Assembly: GCA_900155495.1 (NCBI GenBank)
Contig: FTLJ01001073.1
Span: 1 to 31,288 of the forward strand
Reading direction: 5' to 3'
Source: Porogramme epimiltina
Lineage: Eukaryota; Basidiomycota; Agaricomycetes; Polyporales; Polyporaceae
Length of the DNA stretch: 31,288 bases
The translations under genes were made by a program, and so were the position numbers. Shown piece after piece: positions 1-10,367 of this stretch. Every line of letters starts with the position of its first letter. The first letter of the stretch is position 1. Under the pieces are notes generated by a model that saw only the letters and a list, made by a program, of their open reading frames with translations, made no database searches and was not told the origin of the DNA.

Positions 1-931
1 AGGGCATGACGCGTGACAAGCTGAGAGAGTGGAGCAGAGACTGGAAAGGGCGTGGCGAAGGTGAGGGCCAGTGTAGTGAGTCTAGGGTCAAGGAGCTCTT
101 GCCAGTCTGTCGTGGAAACTTGGGGCGACGCTGGGGACACGATCTAATCTAATCGCGGAAGAACCTCGGAAGCGCTCCGCGCCACGTGATCTTCCCGTCC
201 ACCACATCGCTCCCCTTTCCTCTTCCCTCTCAAGCCGCCTTGAAATACGTCCATCCAGGGGGGAACGGAAGCAACGTAACGCATCTAAGTCACAGCGTAT
301 GTCTTCACTAAACCCCTTTGCAGGCTCAAATTTTTGTTCCCCCTCTCAGATCCGCACGCTCACCGTTACCGTCATCCCAACAGTGGTCGGTAGGCCTTGC
401 AACCACTGTGATCTCTGCACGGCCCCCCCACCCATGCACATAGTTGAACAAGTTCCGCTATCCTGGAGACATGAGCTCTCTCGATGCACATCTTCAGAGA
501 CGTAGCTAGGGTCTTCCCACCATCGACCGAGGTATGTTACGTGCGATTCACCCGATGGCTTGCAGATGTACTGACGTTCGCTCCGTGGCGAGGTCATATC
601 ATCTATAGGACCACGACCTCTTGCACGTCTTGCGGTAGTCTTATGTCGTTCTTCATGGGAAGTCAGACGACCAACGCAGCACATCATACGCCGACCGCGG
701 CGTCCGCGTCCGCGTCCTAATTCTGTTGAGTCTTCAAGGCCACGTGTATGCGCACTATTCTCCTGTTATCGTTTCTAAACACTTGGCGTTCGCGTTATTG
801 CAGTGGAATTCTGACGTTTCTCGTGTATTGAAAGGCATTACCAAAACAGTACACATATAGTTCTTACAAAACGAAGCAACTTTTGTGATCTGATGACGTA
901 CTAACCTGTACCTCCGCTTGTCCCTCTCCTC
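1..931. other. No gene recognised (left flank)
   Basis: Short open frames overlap on both strands between about 300 and 720, but none shows a recognisable domain, a consistent splice pattern or a family motif. The stretch probably holds the 3' flank of the F-box/WD40 gene and the flank of a gene outside the window. Confidence 0.5.
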
Positions 932-3426
932 TCACAGCTTTGTAACGCAAATTGGCTTATTACCCCGTCTCGAGGTCACCACTAACACCTTTCCGTTCGG
1001 AGAGAACTTCCACAACCAATCAAAACCGCCCCATTTACCCCTTATGATACATTCTCCGTTTGCCGCCCTCCATAACCATGACATATCCCATCTAGACCCG
1101 CGAACCGCCACACATTGACCGCCAGGAGAGAAGAAGATCTCATCAAACACCATTTGATTCTGGCTGGCTGGCTGGCTATCCGACCACAGTAACGCCCCTG
1201 TTTCAGTGTCCGACATGTTGACGCTTGTATCCTGACCGCCCGTGACCGCGTTCTTCGCCCAGCACACCCGACGGCCATCGGGGGATAGCTGAGTAATATC
1301 CCTGTCGAGTGTATGTGCGATATGTCCCGCCGAATCGACGAGATATTTGCTACTGAGAAGGACTCCTGTACAAAAGTTCCATCGTTGTACGGCTCCACAA
1401 TAGCAAACGGTGACAATTGACGTTCCGTCTTCCGAAAATGCGGCGGCGACCCAGTAACAAGGGTGGCGGTCCTCGCCATGGGAAAGAACTGCATGCAGTG
1501 TCCACGTTACAGTGTTCCACAAGGATATCTTGTGGGCTGAGTTGGAATCGGAGGCGTTCATCACCAATATCCATTGTTCATCGGCCGATACGCATATAAA
1601 CCTTCCATGGAGGGACTCGGCCTTTGATTCTTCTTTGTCGTGCAGTTCTAGAGGGTAAAGCAATGCAAAACTATGCACATCCCAGACAAATATGTTCCCA
1701 TTGGTTCCATATACAATGAGGAGGTTCTGGCTCACATGGGCCGCTTGGTGCCAGCTTAGGCTATAGGGATTCAAGATGTCTGGAGGGCCGTCAAGTTTAA
1801 CAATATTGGCACCACAGCAATGGTCCCATACGATCAGAGATCCTTCCTTCACCAACAGGATGTAGTCTTCACTGTGTCCACCAGGTGACGGTATGAATGC
1901 CAGAGCCTGTGCTGCCTCGATTTCGTACAAGGCAGCTCCTGTTTGTGAGTTGAACACAACCACCATCCTCTCGGGGGGGTGACGCCAGTACGTCCCAACT
2001 CTGGCGACAAATTTTCCACCGGAGGATACTGCGATGTTGCGCCCAAAGAAAGCAGATGGATGGTCTGTGTGTGAAATGTGAGCATTCCATGGCAAATATG
2101 CACGCAGTCGTGTCGTAACAATTGCATACCTTCAATGATTAAATCCGTCTTTAAACTACCCCGGCGATGGAGCTTAGGGAGCCCAGCATGTAGGGCACCA
2201 GTGAGACGATCCACAAGATGTCTGGGTGACTCGCGTGGGGATTTGAAGGTGACGGAGGTAACGGTGTTCGCCAAATCATGTTGCTCGCCGCAAAGGATAT
2301 CGTCTATCCCGTTGTAGAGAGTACGGCATTCTTTTCCCCACATAGCGTGGATTTTCTCCTCGTGATATTTGTAAAATTTCATATCGAAAATGTCACCAAA
2401 TAGGAGAGTGAGGGTGCGAAGAGAGTGGGAAGGTTCGCTGTATCTAAGGAGCTTTACCACCATCTCCAGAGAGTGTTGTAGGGCTGTCAGGTCAAGTTTG
2501 AGAGTTAATGACTGAAGGTGGGGGAACTTTGAAGGATTAAGAAGATGGTGATCTATGAAGGAGGGCGCGAGTTAAAACGGAGAATGCTGGTATTCTTGCG
2601 GACCAACCAACTTCCACCCAGCCCCGTGCTGCTGTTTCCATACACTCCAACCTGTGACGGAGTATATGCGCAACATAGTATCCTTGAATGGGTCTACCGT
2701 TCTTCATATATTTCATATCAAGGTTTTGGACATCCTTTTCCCAAATACTTCTTAACGATGTATAACATTAGCCACGGCATGAGCACGCACTGGGAGTCTA
2801 GATGCGCGCCCACTTTGAGCGGTAACATTATACTTCGAAACACGAGGTTCTTCAGGGAAATGGTCAAAATTATCCCACCCTGGCTCGGCATACGATAGGG
2901 TGCGGAGAGAAGGGAATGCGTTGATGAGGTGATGGACATGAGCGATAGGAACCACTAGGGCTTCGAGGCGGAGGTGTACGATGTTGGGATAGCCTAACAA
3001 CAGGCACGTACGGGCGACGTTGTTGAGTTGGAAAGAACCATATACGGAGAGTGTGATAGCGCACGAAGGCATCGTCCTGAGGAATAAGAGGGTGTGATGA
3101 AATGGAACAAATGGTCCCCCAACGGGCTCGGAAGAAGTAACATGGACACTACGGATATGATGTCGAAAGGATATGTTTGCGCCCAAAGTCCTCTTTAGGT
3201 AATCAAACCCGATAGGGTCATCGATGAAAATTGATCGGTAGAGATTGACACGACTGCGAGGAAGCCAGTCCTTGCATACGAGAGCACAGATGCAGAGCGT
3301 TCGGAGGTATGCGGTATTAGGCTTCCCTGCCAGTGGGACAGTTCTGTGGCATATAGCATCCGCGTCTTCACCGATGTAGTCAATGACAGGGAGGCCTATT
3401 TCTGCGGGAAGAGTCCTTGAAAGCAT
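932..3426 (-). CDS. F-box protein fused to a WD40 repeat domain
   Basis: Predicted substrate receptor of an SCF ubiquitin ligase. The N-terminus (residues 1-70) has the Agaricomycete F-box pattern: LPAEIGLPVIDYIGED, then ALVCKDWLPRSR. A leucine-rich-like middle follows, and about 380 C-terminal residues form WD40 blades (for example SLIVWDH, IFVWDVHSF, ISLWNTVTW, QLSPDGRRV, FSPNGKV). My exon model is 3426-2791, 2734-2698, 2651-2604, 2552-2130 and 2064-932. It keeps frame throughout and gives about 758 residues. The last intron (2129-2065, GTATGC..ACACAG) is clear and joins the F-box part to the WD40 part in frame. The two middle donors (2697 GTAGAC, 2603 GTCCGC) are weak, so the two small exons between 2735 and 2604 are less certain. 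The start ATG at 3426 directly precedes the F-box. A truncated relative of its N-terminus lies just upstream. The target is unknown. Confidence 0.75.
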
Positions 3427-3993
3427 GTTGGAGAAAGCGTAGATCCCGGGGGGGGTGACAGTTGTGGGTGAACAATGCTAGAGCTAGCTGAAGGGTGGCT
3501 AGTGCGTGTCATCAGGCGCCCGTATATACGGAATTGGGGTCTACTGACTCATGAACGTCGCCGATACAGGATCTATTCCGGCGGAGGGCTCATCTACGCC
3601 AAGCGCCTGCTTAAATTCAACCCCATATGTACCGAAATGCAAGTACCTCAACACTTTGTAGTGAAATCCGTGTAGGATGAGCATGAAACCAATGTGTTCC
3701 CATCGGCGTGGTCAAGGGGTGTGCGAGTGCCGTGATAGTCAGACAACAAACCAGTGAGCGCACTTTCAAACCACGGCTGACCAGTCACGATCGTGGTCGT
3801 ACTCTGGACCAGTGCTCTCCTGGTTAACTTCGTCGTTTAAACCATTTATTCTGAACATTGAATGAAGCCACCGTGGGGGCGGTAAGCCTCCCACTAAACA
3901 CGTTCAGCGTGTCAAGCACACCATATATGACTCCATACAACACACGCACACCCACGCACACGAAGCACTCAGACGAATGATTTATCTCTTTAT
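3427..3993. other. Intergenic, nothing recognised
   Basis: This is the upstream flank of the F-box/WD40 gene. Short frames on both strands show no family features. It lies between the intact F-box gene and the F-box relic. Confidence 0.4.
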
Positions 3994-4231
3994 TCACTGA
4001 GAAATCCTTCCAGGGAGTCCAGTCCGTCTTATTCTTCGATATAGTGTTAGATGTCCGCAAAGATGTACGCGACTTCGACGAAGCCAGTCTCTGCGGAATA
4101 CAGAGCAGATGTAGAACGTTCGGAAATATGGATTTGGATTACCGTCAAATGTTGTATCCTTTACCGCTAGCTGCGCCCATGTGAATGATGGTGAGGAACC
4201 CAAGCTCAGAAGGAAGAATCCGTGAGGGCAT
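3994..4231 (-). pseudogene. Frameshifted F-box N-terminal relic
   Basis: An ATG at 4231 opens MPSRILPSELGFLTIIHMG, which aligns with MLSRTLPAEIGLPVIDYIG at the start of the neighbouring F-box/WD40 gene. That frame stops after about 28 codons. The homology continues in another frame with RTFYICSVFRRDWLRRSRVHL, matching RTLCICALVCKDWLPRSRVNL. The order and spacing of the two blocks match the intact gene, so this is a duplicated copy with an indel. No WD40 part follows it. Divergence is substantial at protein level, so the copy is not recent. Confidence 0.7.
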
Positions 4232-4534
4232 CTTGGAGATTGCAATGAGTTATCAAGTAGATGGTGAGTCCTGTAAAACGATACTCACATAATAAAGGAT
4301 AGACACAGACTTTGACGTTGATGGACGAAGCATGACTGGCTGATACAATAAAGTATTGCCACGTCCCAGACGCATATCCCGTGAAAGTTCATCAAGTATG
4401 ATCGTGTATTAGTGCCCTATGGAAAATGTATCTACGGGAGGTCATGAAGTCGTCAGGAGTCCAGTGTCGACATCTATAGTATCACATCGCTTCTATGTCG
4501 AACAGGTACCTCACGCTCTCGAAGATCAGGAATA

Positions 4535-4570
4535 TTGGATGTGTCCCCAAAATGTTGGATGTGTCCCCAA
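4535..4570. repeat. Short tandem duplication, 16 bp matched at 20-bp spacing
   Basis: TTGGATGTGTCCCCAA occurs at 4535-4550 and again exactly at 4555-4570. It lies just beyond the degenerate 3' end of the carrier pseudogene. It looks like a local slippage or duplication event. Confidence 0.85.
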
Positions 4571-4599
4571 CTATGAAGGTGTGTTAATACAATACCCAA

Positions 4600-5858
4600 T
4601 AAAAGCGTGCAGTAGACCCACCCCAGCCCAGCACATGCCGAAGCCTTTGAAAACCCCAAATGGGCCCCCGTTGACCATGATCTGCCTGACGCAGTCGACA
4701 GCACCCTTGTCTTGTATTGGTGCGTATTTTCATTCATCAGCCTCACCTTGGTCACATCGAAAGACTGAACTCAGTCAGCATAGTTGCATTTTCTCCTCAC
4801 GACACAACTCACCGACAAAGTTCGACATGACCGAGCAAAAGAACCTAAGTCACTACGTCAGCACACGCACCTCCAACGACAACCTGCGCCCACCACTCAC
4901 CCAACAAACGTACTGGGGACAAAGTGCAACGGAATGCCCTCCTGAATCACCCCGCGTCGTTTCAGCGACTGCTTGATCTGGTCGTATGAGCATATCTGTG
5001 TACCGCTCAGCACGATCCCACGGACCGTCGTCGGCACGACGCCCTTGAATAGCGCACGGACGCCCCCTGTGAGAGGCGACGCGCCCGCGACGACCGCCCA
5101 AGCCGCACCGTCCTGCCATATCGACGCGAAGGCGTTGCGTATACTCCGATACGGACTACCATTAGGGCAGTACGCCTGCAAACGGACTACGCGCGTAGGT
5201 CAGCCAAGCGCTTCGAGCGAAGGGGGCGCGACGCTCCTTTGACAAGGTCAGCTGAATTCGCGAGAGAGCTGCAAATAGTAGCTGCAACCGTCGCAGCCGC
5301 GATCTTGAGCGCGAGGCCGTCGCGCGAGAGCGCACCCTTCGTTGCGTCGTAGATCCTGCGCGGGGCCTGAGCGCGCGCGGCGCACTCACTTGTCCTTGAA
5401 ATACTCGTACGTGCCCATGCGGATCCCCGAGTACACAATCTCGCGGAGCACGCTCGCGGACACCCCGCCCGCGAGGCTCCACACACCCTCAGTCCGCGCC
5501 ATCTCGAGCCCGACGGCCCAAAATGAGTTCGCGCACGACGCACCTTGTGTGCGTAGCTCTTGGCGGACCTTGATGCTAAGCATAATTTCAGCCTTTGCTG
5601 TTATCAGGTCACCGCGATAAAGCGCAAACCTACATGTCCGTAGGGTTGCAAAAGGCGGATGACGCCATATCTGGTAAGATGTCGTCAGAGCGAGTTTGGA
5701 GACGTCGAAAACTTTTTCTGCATACTGCTGAAGGCCGCCCCTATGAACTTGAAGGCATACTGGGATTCCTGAACCTTCTTCTCCTCCGCGGCGAGTTTCT
5801 CTTCAAGTGGTGCAACGTCGATTGACGTTGCCGCAATAGCCTTCGGCACTGCCTGCAT
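4600..5858 (-). pseudogene. Mitochondrial carrier (SLC25-type) pseudogene
   Basis: The relic matches a dicarboxylate/uncoupling-type inner-membrane carrier. Exons that keep phase are 5858-5726, 5670-5634, 5575-5390, 5355-5237, 5186-4901, 4844-4813 and from 4757 on. Repeat 1 reads FCNPTDIIKVRQELRTQGA across two clean introns (5725-5671, 5633-5576), an intact PxD signature. Repeat 2 reads ANSADLVKVRLQAYCPNGS, where the PxD proline is replaced by serine. Repeat 3 reads SNFVDVTKVRLMN, where it is phenylalanine. The C-terminus VDCVRQIMVNGGPFGVFKGFGMCWA is typical of the family but then decays. Lesions are a GA donor at 5236, a CG where the repeat-3 acceptor should be (4759-4758), and a CTTGT duplication at 4706-4715 that shifts the frame. 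The start at 5858 is the first ATG in the open N-terminal frame. Loss of function is my inference from these changes. Confidence 0.8.
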
Positions 5859-8800
5859 GCTTCGCGGTCTCAGGAGTCCGGTAGAATCGGGAAGTCTATA
5901 GAGTGGCACGATGGGCTGGAAAAGCGCAATGATGTCAAGTGAGACGTCTGAGCGGGAGTGGATATGCTTATAAGCACTTCCGGTCCTGGGCGAAGGGGAT
6001 CGTAGGCGGTTTACGGTCGTGGACGTTGGCTAAGGGAGGGAGCTCCGTCATAGGTGGAGAAGGGAATTCGGGATGGTCAATGGTGCGAGGGTGTTGCTAG
6101 CATTGATCCTTGCGGTGGCGGGCGGCCTGCTCGCTGTACTGGATGCGAGCAGGTGACCGCGGGCGCCGTCCCACTTGCCACGCTCGGTGGGGCCATAGCG
6201 AAGCGATTATGGCCTGCGACGAACGCCTGCCTCCGGTTAGCATGCAGGCTAGCGCGCGCGTCGCCGCAGCGTCGATGTATGCGGGGGGTGGCGTCATATT
6301 CAGATCCCGGAAAGGCTGGACGAAGCCTCGCACAGCGAGCATGCCGCGAAGGAGCCGGTAGAGCCACGGCAGAAATGCACCGGAAGCGGCGCGTCGTCTG
6401 AGAGCAACTTGTCGCAAGACGGTGGAGCAACGCTGCTCAACGCGTGGACCGGCGCCCTGATTGGCAGTCACGTGGACTAGGGCGCCACTTCGGCCCCGGC
6501 GCAGATCTCGGCCCGAAAGCGGCAAGCCTAGAATAAGCCAGGAAACATCACATGCACCTATGTTCTCGGTCATCATGATTACGTCATGACTATGACTCTC
6601 AGTGCCTGATGGGCACCTGGTTCCGTCACCACGAACTCTGCCCCAACAAACCTAGGACTCAACCTAGGACTCAATGACATTTTTCGTCGTCTATATCCCA
6701 TCCTCAGCCTTGTCGTAATGCTCGATAAGTACTTCCCCCTTCCTCACCCTTTCCAAGTCTGTGTTTATGGCCTTCCAATAAAACTTCAGTTTATCCCTCG
6801 AAGTGTTGGCGTTGAATGTCAAGGAGATTCTATACTACCGAAGAATACGGCTCGTTAGTCGTGAACATTCAGGTGCTTTCAAAGCGTCGGGTCTGTTGGC
6901 ACAGAACTTATCATAACCGAGCACCGAGAGCTGGCCTGCAATTTCACCACAAACATCTGCTTCTCTCGGGATCTCAGAACATGACCGGTAGAAGACCATC
7001 ACTCGGAGGTGCTCTGCGCTACTTAACCCTGATCCCCCAGCAGGTGGCTGGGACTACCCCACGGGACTGCTCCAAGAGCAGTAGTGCCTCACCACGCTTC
7101 TAGCCCCAATCATTGCCTCTTCCGATCGGATTCCGAAGTTTGCCGGAACGCTGGTGAGCAAGCAGTGTCCTCCAAACGAACGGACGAACAAACTTACAGT
7201 CCCAAAGTGTCAGCTCCGTACGTGATTCCTCCGCTGTATGCTGCAAATGTATGTACACAGTGGATTTCCCTCTTTACTATAAACGCACTATTGACCTGCT
7301 CTATCCCCCGCTCGACGTACCCTCGATCCCTCACCTAGTATGCTAGAAGGGGCCTCAGCGCACTTCCATCTACAATTTGTCACGCTGCCGGACGCAGAAA
7401 TGATACTCAGTCCCGTCGAGACCCTGACTGAAGGCCTGGCTGCGTTCCCTTACCGCGACATCACTCAAGAAAGTGGAGTTCTCCCAGGCACACGCCTGTG
7501 CAGGTTGTGGACATTTATGTGAGTAGGAACATCTCTAGATGCATCAACGTTTCAGCATCAGGCTGAACGGCTCGGTAGTGTGCAATAATGGGCGCGGTGT
7601 ATCCTTGCACATGCAAACTATGATGTTCAGCATCGTCAGATCAAGTTCGACACAGCGCACTGCGATCACTTCGTTACCCCTACAACCTTTCTTGCTGAAG
7701 AAGTGACAAACGCCGGCTACAGGACCCGACCGCGCTTGTCTGTGCATTGTTGCATACCAGAACACAAGCTTTCCTGTCTATTCCGTCATGTAGCTCATGG
7801 TATGTCACGCGTCTCGATTCATTCCTGATCAGACCTGTCGTTTCAAATGTGGTTCGTAGTTCCCACGGATAAATGGTACATTTCCATGCAGCGCTCGTGA
7901 AATGTACAGGAAGAGTCTCGGTCTCTGCGATCGCGCCGTATCATGGGGTCTGGTAAGGTTCATCGATGCGGCTCTGAAACTATGTGGTTGGAGTTGCATT
8001 CATTCGAGCCTCGCCTTGAACGACCCGTTCTCATCGCGAACAGAAGAGTGCATTAATCACGACGAGCGCACAAGCGCAGGCTCCGCAGTAGGAGGTTGTG
8101 CATCTTGCCTGCGAGCGCATCAATGCCGGGCGCGCTGTGCAGACATTGCCCGGGGAGACTGATTACCGCACTCCCGAATGGGCCTCGACGTGGCCTTCCT
8201 CCACAGGTCTTGCAATTAAGAGTTTGCGATTGCTCCATTCCTCGGGTTTGTGTTTTCCGGTTGACCATATCGCTATCCTAGGCATTCTGTAAAGTTTGCA
8301 TCTACTCACAGCTGCTTTCCTTCCAGTGAACAATCTGTACTCTGCGTACTGCATCCACGCCGCAAATCTCGCCCATTCTCGTCATGCTGTCTCACACAAA
8401 CCGATACGACGGCGGTCCCAAACACTACATCCACGTGATTGTGTTATAAGAGTGACATACGTGTCACTCCATTCGTTACGGCGCTCGATGTCTCAGTGAG
8501 TGGATTGTGTTCGACAGACGCTCCTCCTCTTTGTTGCTTACAGCTCTGGCTAGTGCTATCATGTGTTCACTCAAAGTTCCTTCCATTATGCTACGCTTCT
8601 CAAAGAGCTGTATGTCGGGGCGTCGAATCGAAACGGGTGTTGCCTGCTGGCGCCGAATTAGCCATATGCCCGGCTCCTCCCGGACTATCCTTACGCTCTT
8701 AACAAGGTACTGGCGGAGGGAAGTCCGGGGTTGCAGACACTGTGGAGCCGGCAAGGCGATGGTTTGGGCGTTCGTGTACGGAACTTGGTTCGCCGAGCTG

Positions 8801-9192
8801 TTGTCGAGGTGTCCGGATCCCGTAAAGCTCTGTGCCGCCCTCGCCTGCATAGGAGTGTACAGCACCCCGCGCGATGACTTCCCAAGGTCATCCGACTGGG
8901 CTTTCCAATTTTTAAGATGAAACAACGCGCACACTTTTCGAAGCAACCCTGCCACCAGCCGCAGAGAACCCCAGCGAGCCGTCGCACCCTATTGGTGGAC
9001 CCTTTGCCGCCTGAACGTCCCCTCGCACGCATAGTTGGCATCGCACTGCTTCGGTCAAGGCGGTCTGTGCCTCGTCTCCTCCTCATGCATCCAGAGTGGT
9101 CTTGCTGCGCTTCCTTAGCTACATAAATCTTCTGGGGCACTGATCTGTGACCCCCACCAACAGGCTCCTCGGCACTACCATTCCTCTCCGAC
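5859..9192. other. Long stretch without a supportable gene
   Basis: About 3.3 kb. Between 6054 and 6576 GC is high and both strands are open, which is typical of chance frames. A minus-strand frame (8955-8476) and a plus-strand frame (8507-8920) overlap each other, and neither shows a known domain. I find no transposase or reverse-transcriptase motif and no terminal repeats. Promoter elements of the first BTB gene probably lie at its right end. Confidence 0.5.
6651..6674. repeat. Perfect 12-bp tandem duplication
   Basis: CCTAGGACTCAA is repeated twice back to back with no mismatch. It lies in a gene-free stretch and no function is apparent. Confidence 0.9.
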
Positions 9193-10367
9193 ATGTCGGG
9201 GTTTTACACATGGCGGCTCGATGATCCCGACGACGTTCAGCAAGGGACGTCAATGTCCAACGCCCGCCGCTCCAACAGCCGCTCACGCAGAAGGCAGAGT
9301 GCCGCCGGTACGCCAAGTTCAAGCGCGAGTACGGTGAGCACCCCTTTTCCTCTACGTCTTCCTCTGCAGCCTGGTTTTATACTAGCTTTCCCCTAGTCTT
9401 CTCCGTCCACACCGTTTAACATCACCCCTGGATGGTCTACTGCCTCCCCTGCCTTTGGCCCTACCTTCGAGGTGTCAGGGAGCCTCCCAGATCTATCGAT
9501 CGTGACCGGCGACCGCCTCTGCTACTACGCCCATACTCGCTTCCTCCTCCACTCCTCCTCAAACGGCTTCGGCGGCCTCCTCACCTCCACCCCTCCCCCA
9601 CGGACGATCGACGTGCCCGAGGCGGGCGCGGCGCTCCAGGTCGCCCTACACGCCATCTACCGCATGCCGTGCACCCACCTCGGGGCCTCGCTCGAGAGCA
9701 CCGAGGGCGCCGTCGACGCGCTGTTCAAGTACGGCGTCGACGCGGGCGCGCTCGCGACGCCGCACTCGCCGCTCTTCCAGCTCGTGCTCGCGCACGCCCC
9801 CGCAACGCCGATCGAGGCGTACGCGTTCGCGGGGCACTTCGACATGGAGCCGCTCGCCGTGGCGGTCAGCGCGCACCTGCTCTCGTTTGACACCAGCCGG
9901 ATCACGGACGCGCTGGCGCGCCAGATGGGCCCGCTATACTTCAAGAGGCTCCTCGACTTCCACCAGGCGCGTCTGGCCTCCCTCAAGGATATCGTTCTAA
10001 GCACGCCAAAGTCGCATGAGCCGAGGACTGCATGTAGGGGAGGGAAGGAAGGGCCGATGGCGAAGGCTTGGGCCTTCGCCGCTGCTGGTATCGTGTGGGA
10101 GGCGGCGCCTGGTGAGTGTCTTTGTATACTTTGGACGTTGGCTTCCATGTTAAAATGCTTCGGCCTGCCAAAGGAATATCAACGTATCAATTGCGTTCGG
10201 CATTTGAGAAGGCAGCGGCGAACATTGCGTGCGACGAATGTCTAACGATGCTGCAAGGGCGCATCGAGGAGGTCGTCCAGGAGTGGTCCGCTGTGAAGGT
10301 GAATGATTTCTACTATCCCGCGTGTCACACACTCTCTGATATCACTTTGTCTCAGAGAATGATTTGA
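9193..10367 (+). CDS. BTB/POZ-domain protein, tandem copy 1
   Basis: A member of a large Agaricomycete BTB family, whose members are presumed protein-interaction or Cullin-3 adaptor proteins. Exons 9193-9333, 9397-10111, 10174-10298 and 10356-10367 join in frame to about 330 residues. A low-complexity Ser/Arg N-terminus is followed by the BTB core (GSLPDLSIVTGDRLCYYAHTR, then NGFGGLL) at about residues 70-185. A conserved helix AWAFAAAGIVWEA and a C-terminal CDEC motif (C305, C308) follow. The tail is EWSAVKRMI. Introns are 63, 62 and 57 nt. The last one (10299-10355) is a multiple of three without a stop, so its retention would add 19 residues. The 12-nt final exon encodes RMI and the stop. 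The start is the first ATG before a well-spliced exon 1. Two paralogues follow on the same strand. Confidence 0.85.

Noticed and set aside
4419..4976. 185-codon plus-strand frame
   Set aside because: It lies antisense to the carrier pseudogene exons and runs through the short tandem duplication. It has no protein-like features.
6077..6576. Long overlapping open frames on both strands
   Set aside because: High GC explains open frames in several phases. No domain, no splice pattern and no conserved motif was seen.
8476..8955. 159-codon minus-strand frame and overlapping plus-strand frame of 137 codons
   Set aside because: They oppose each other and neither resembles a known family. Evidence is not enough to call a gene.
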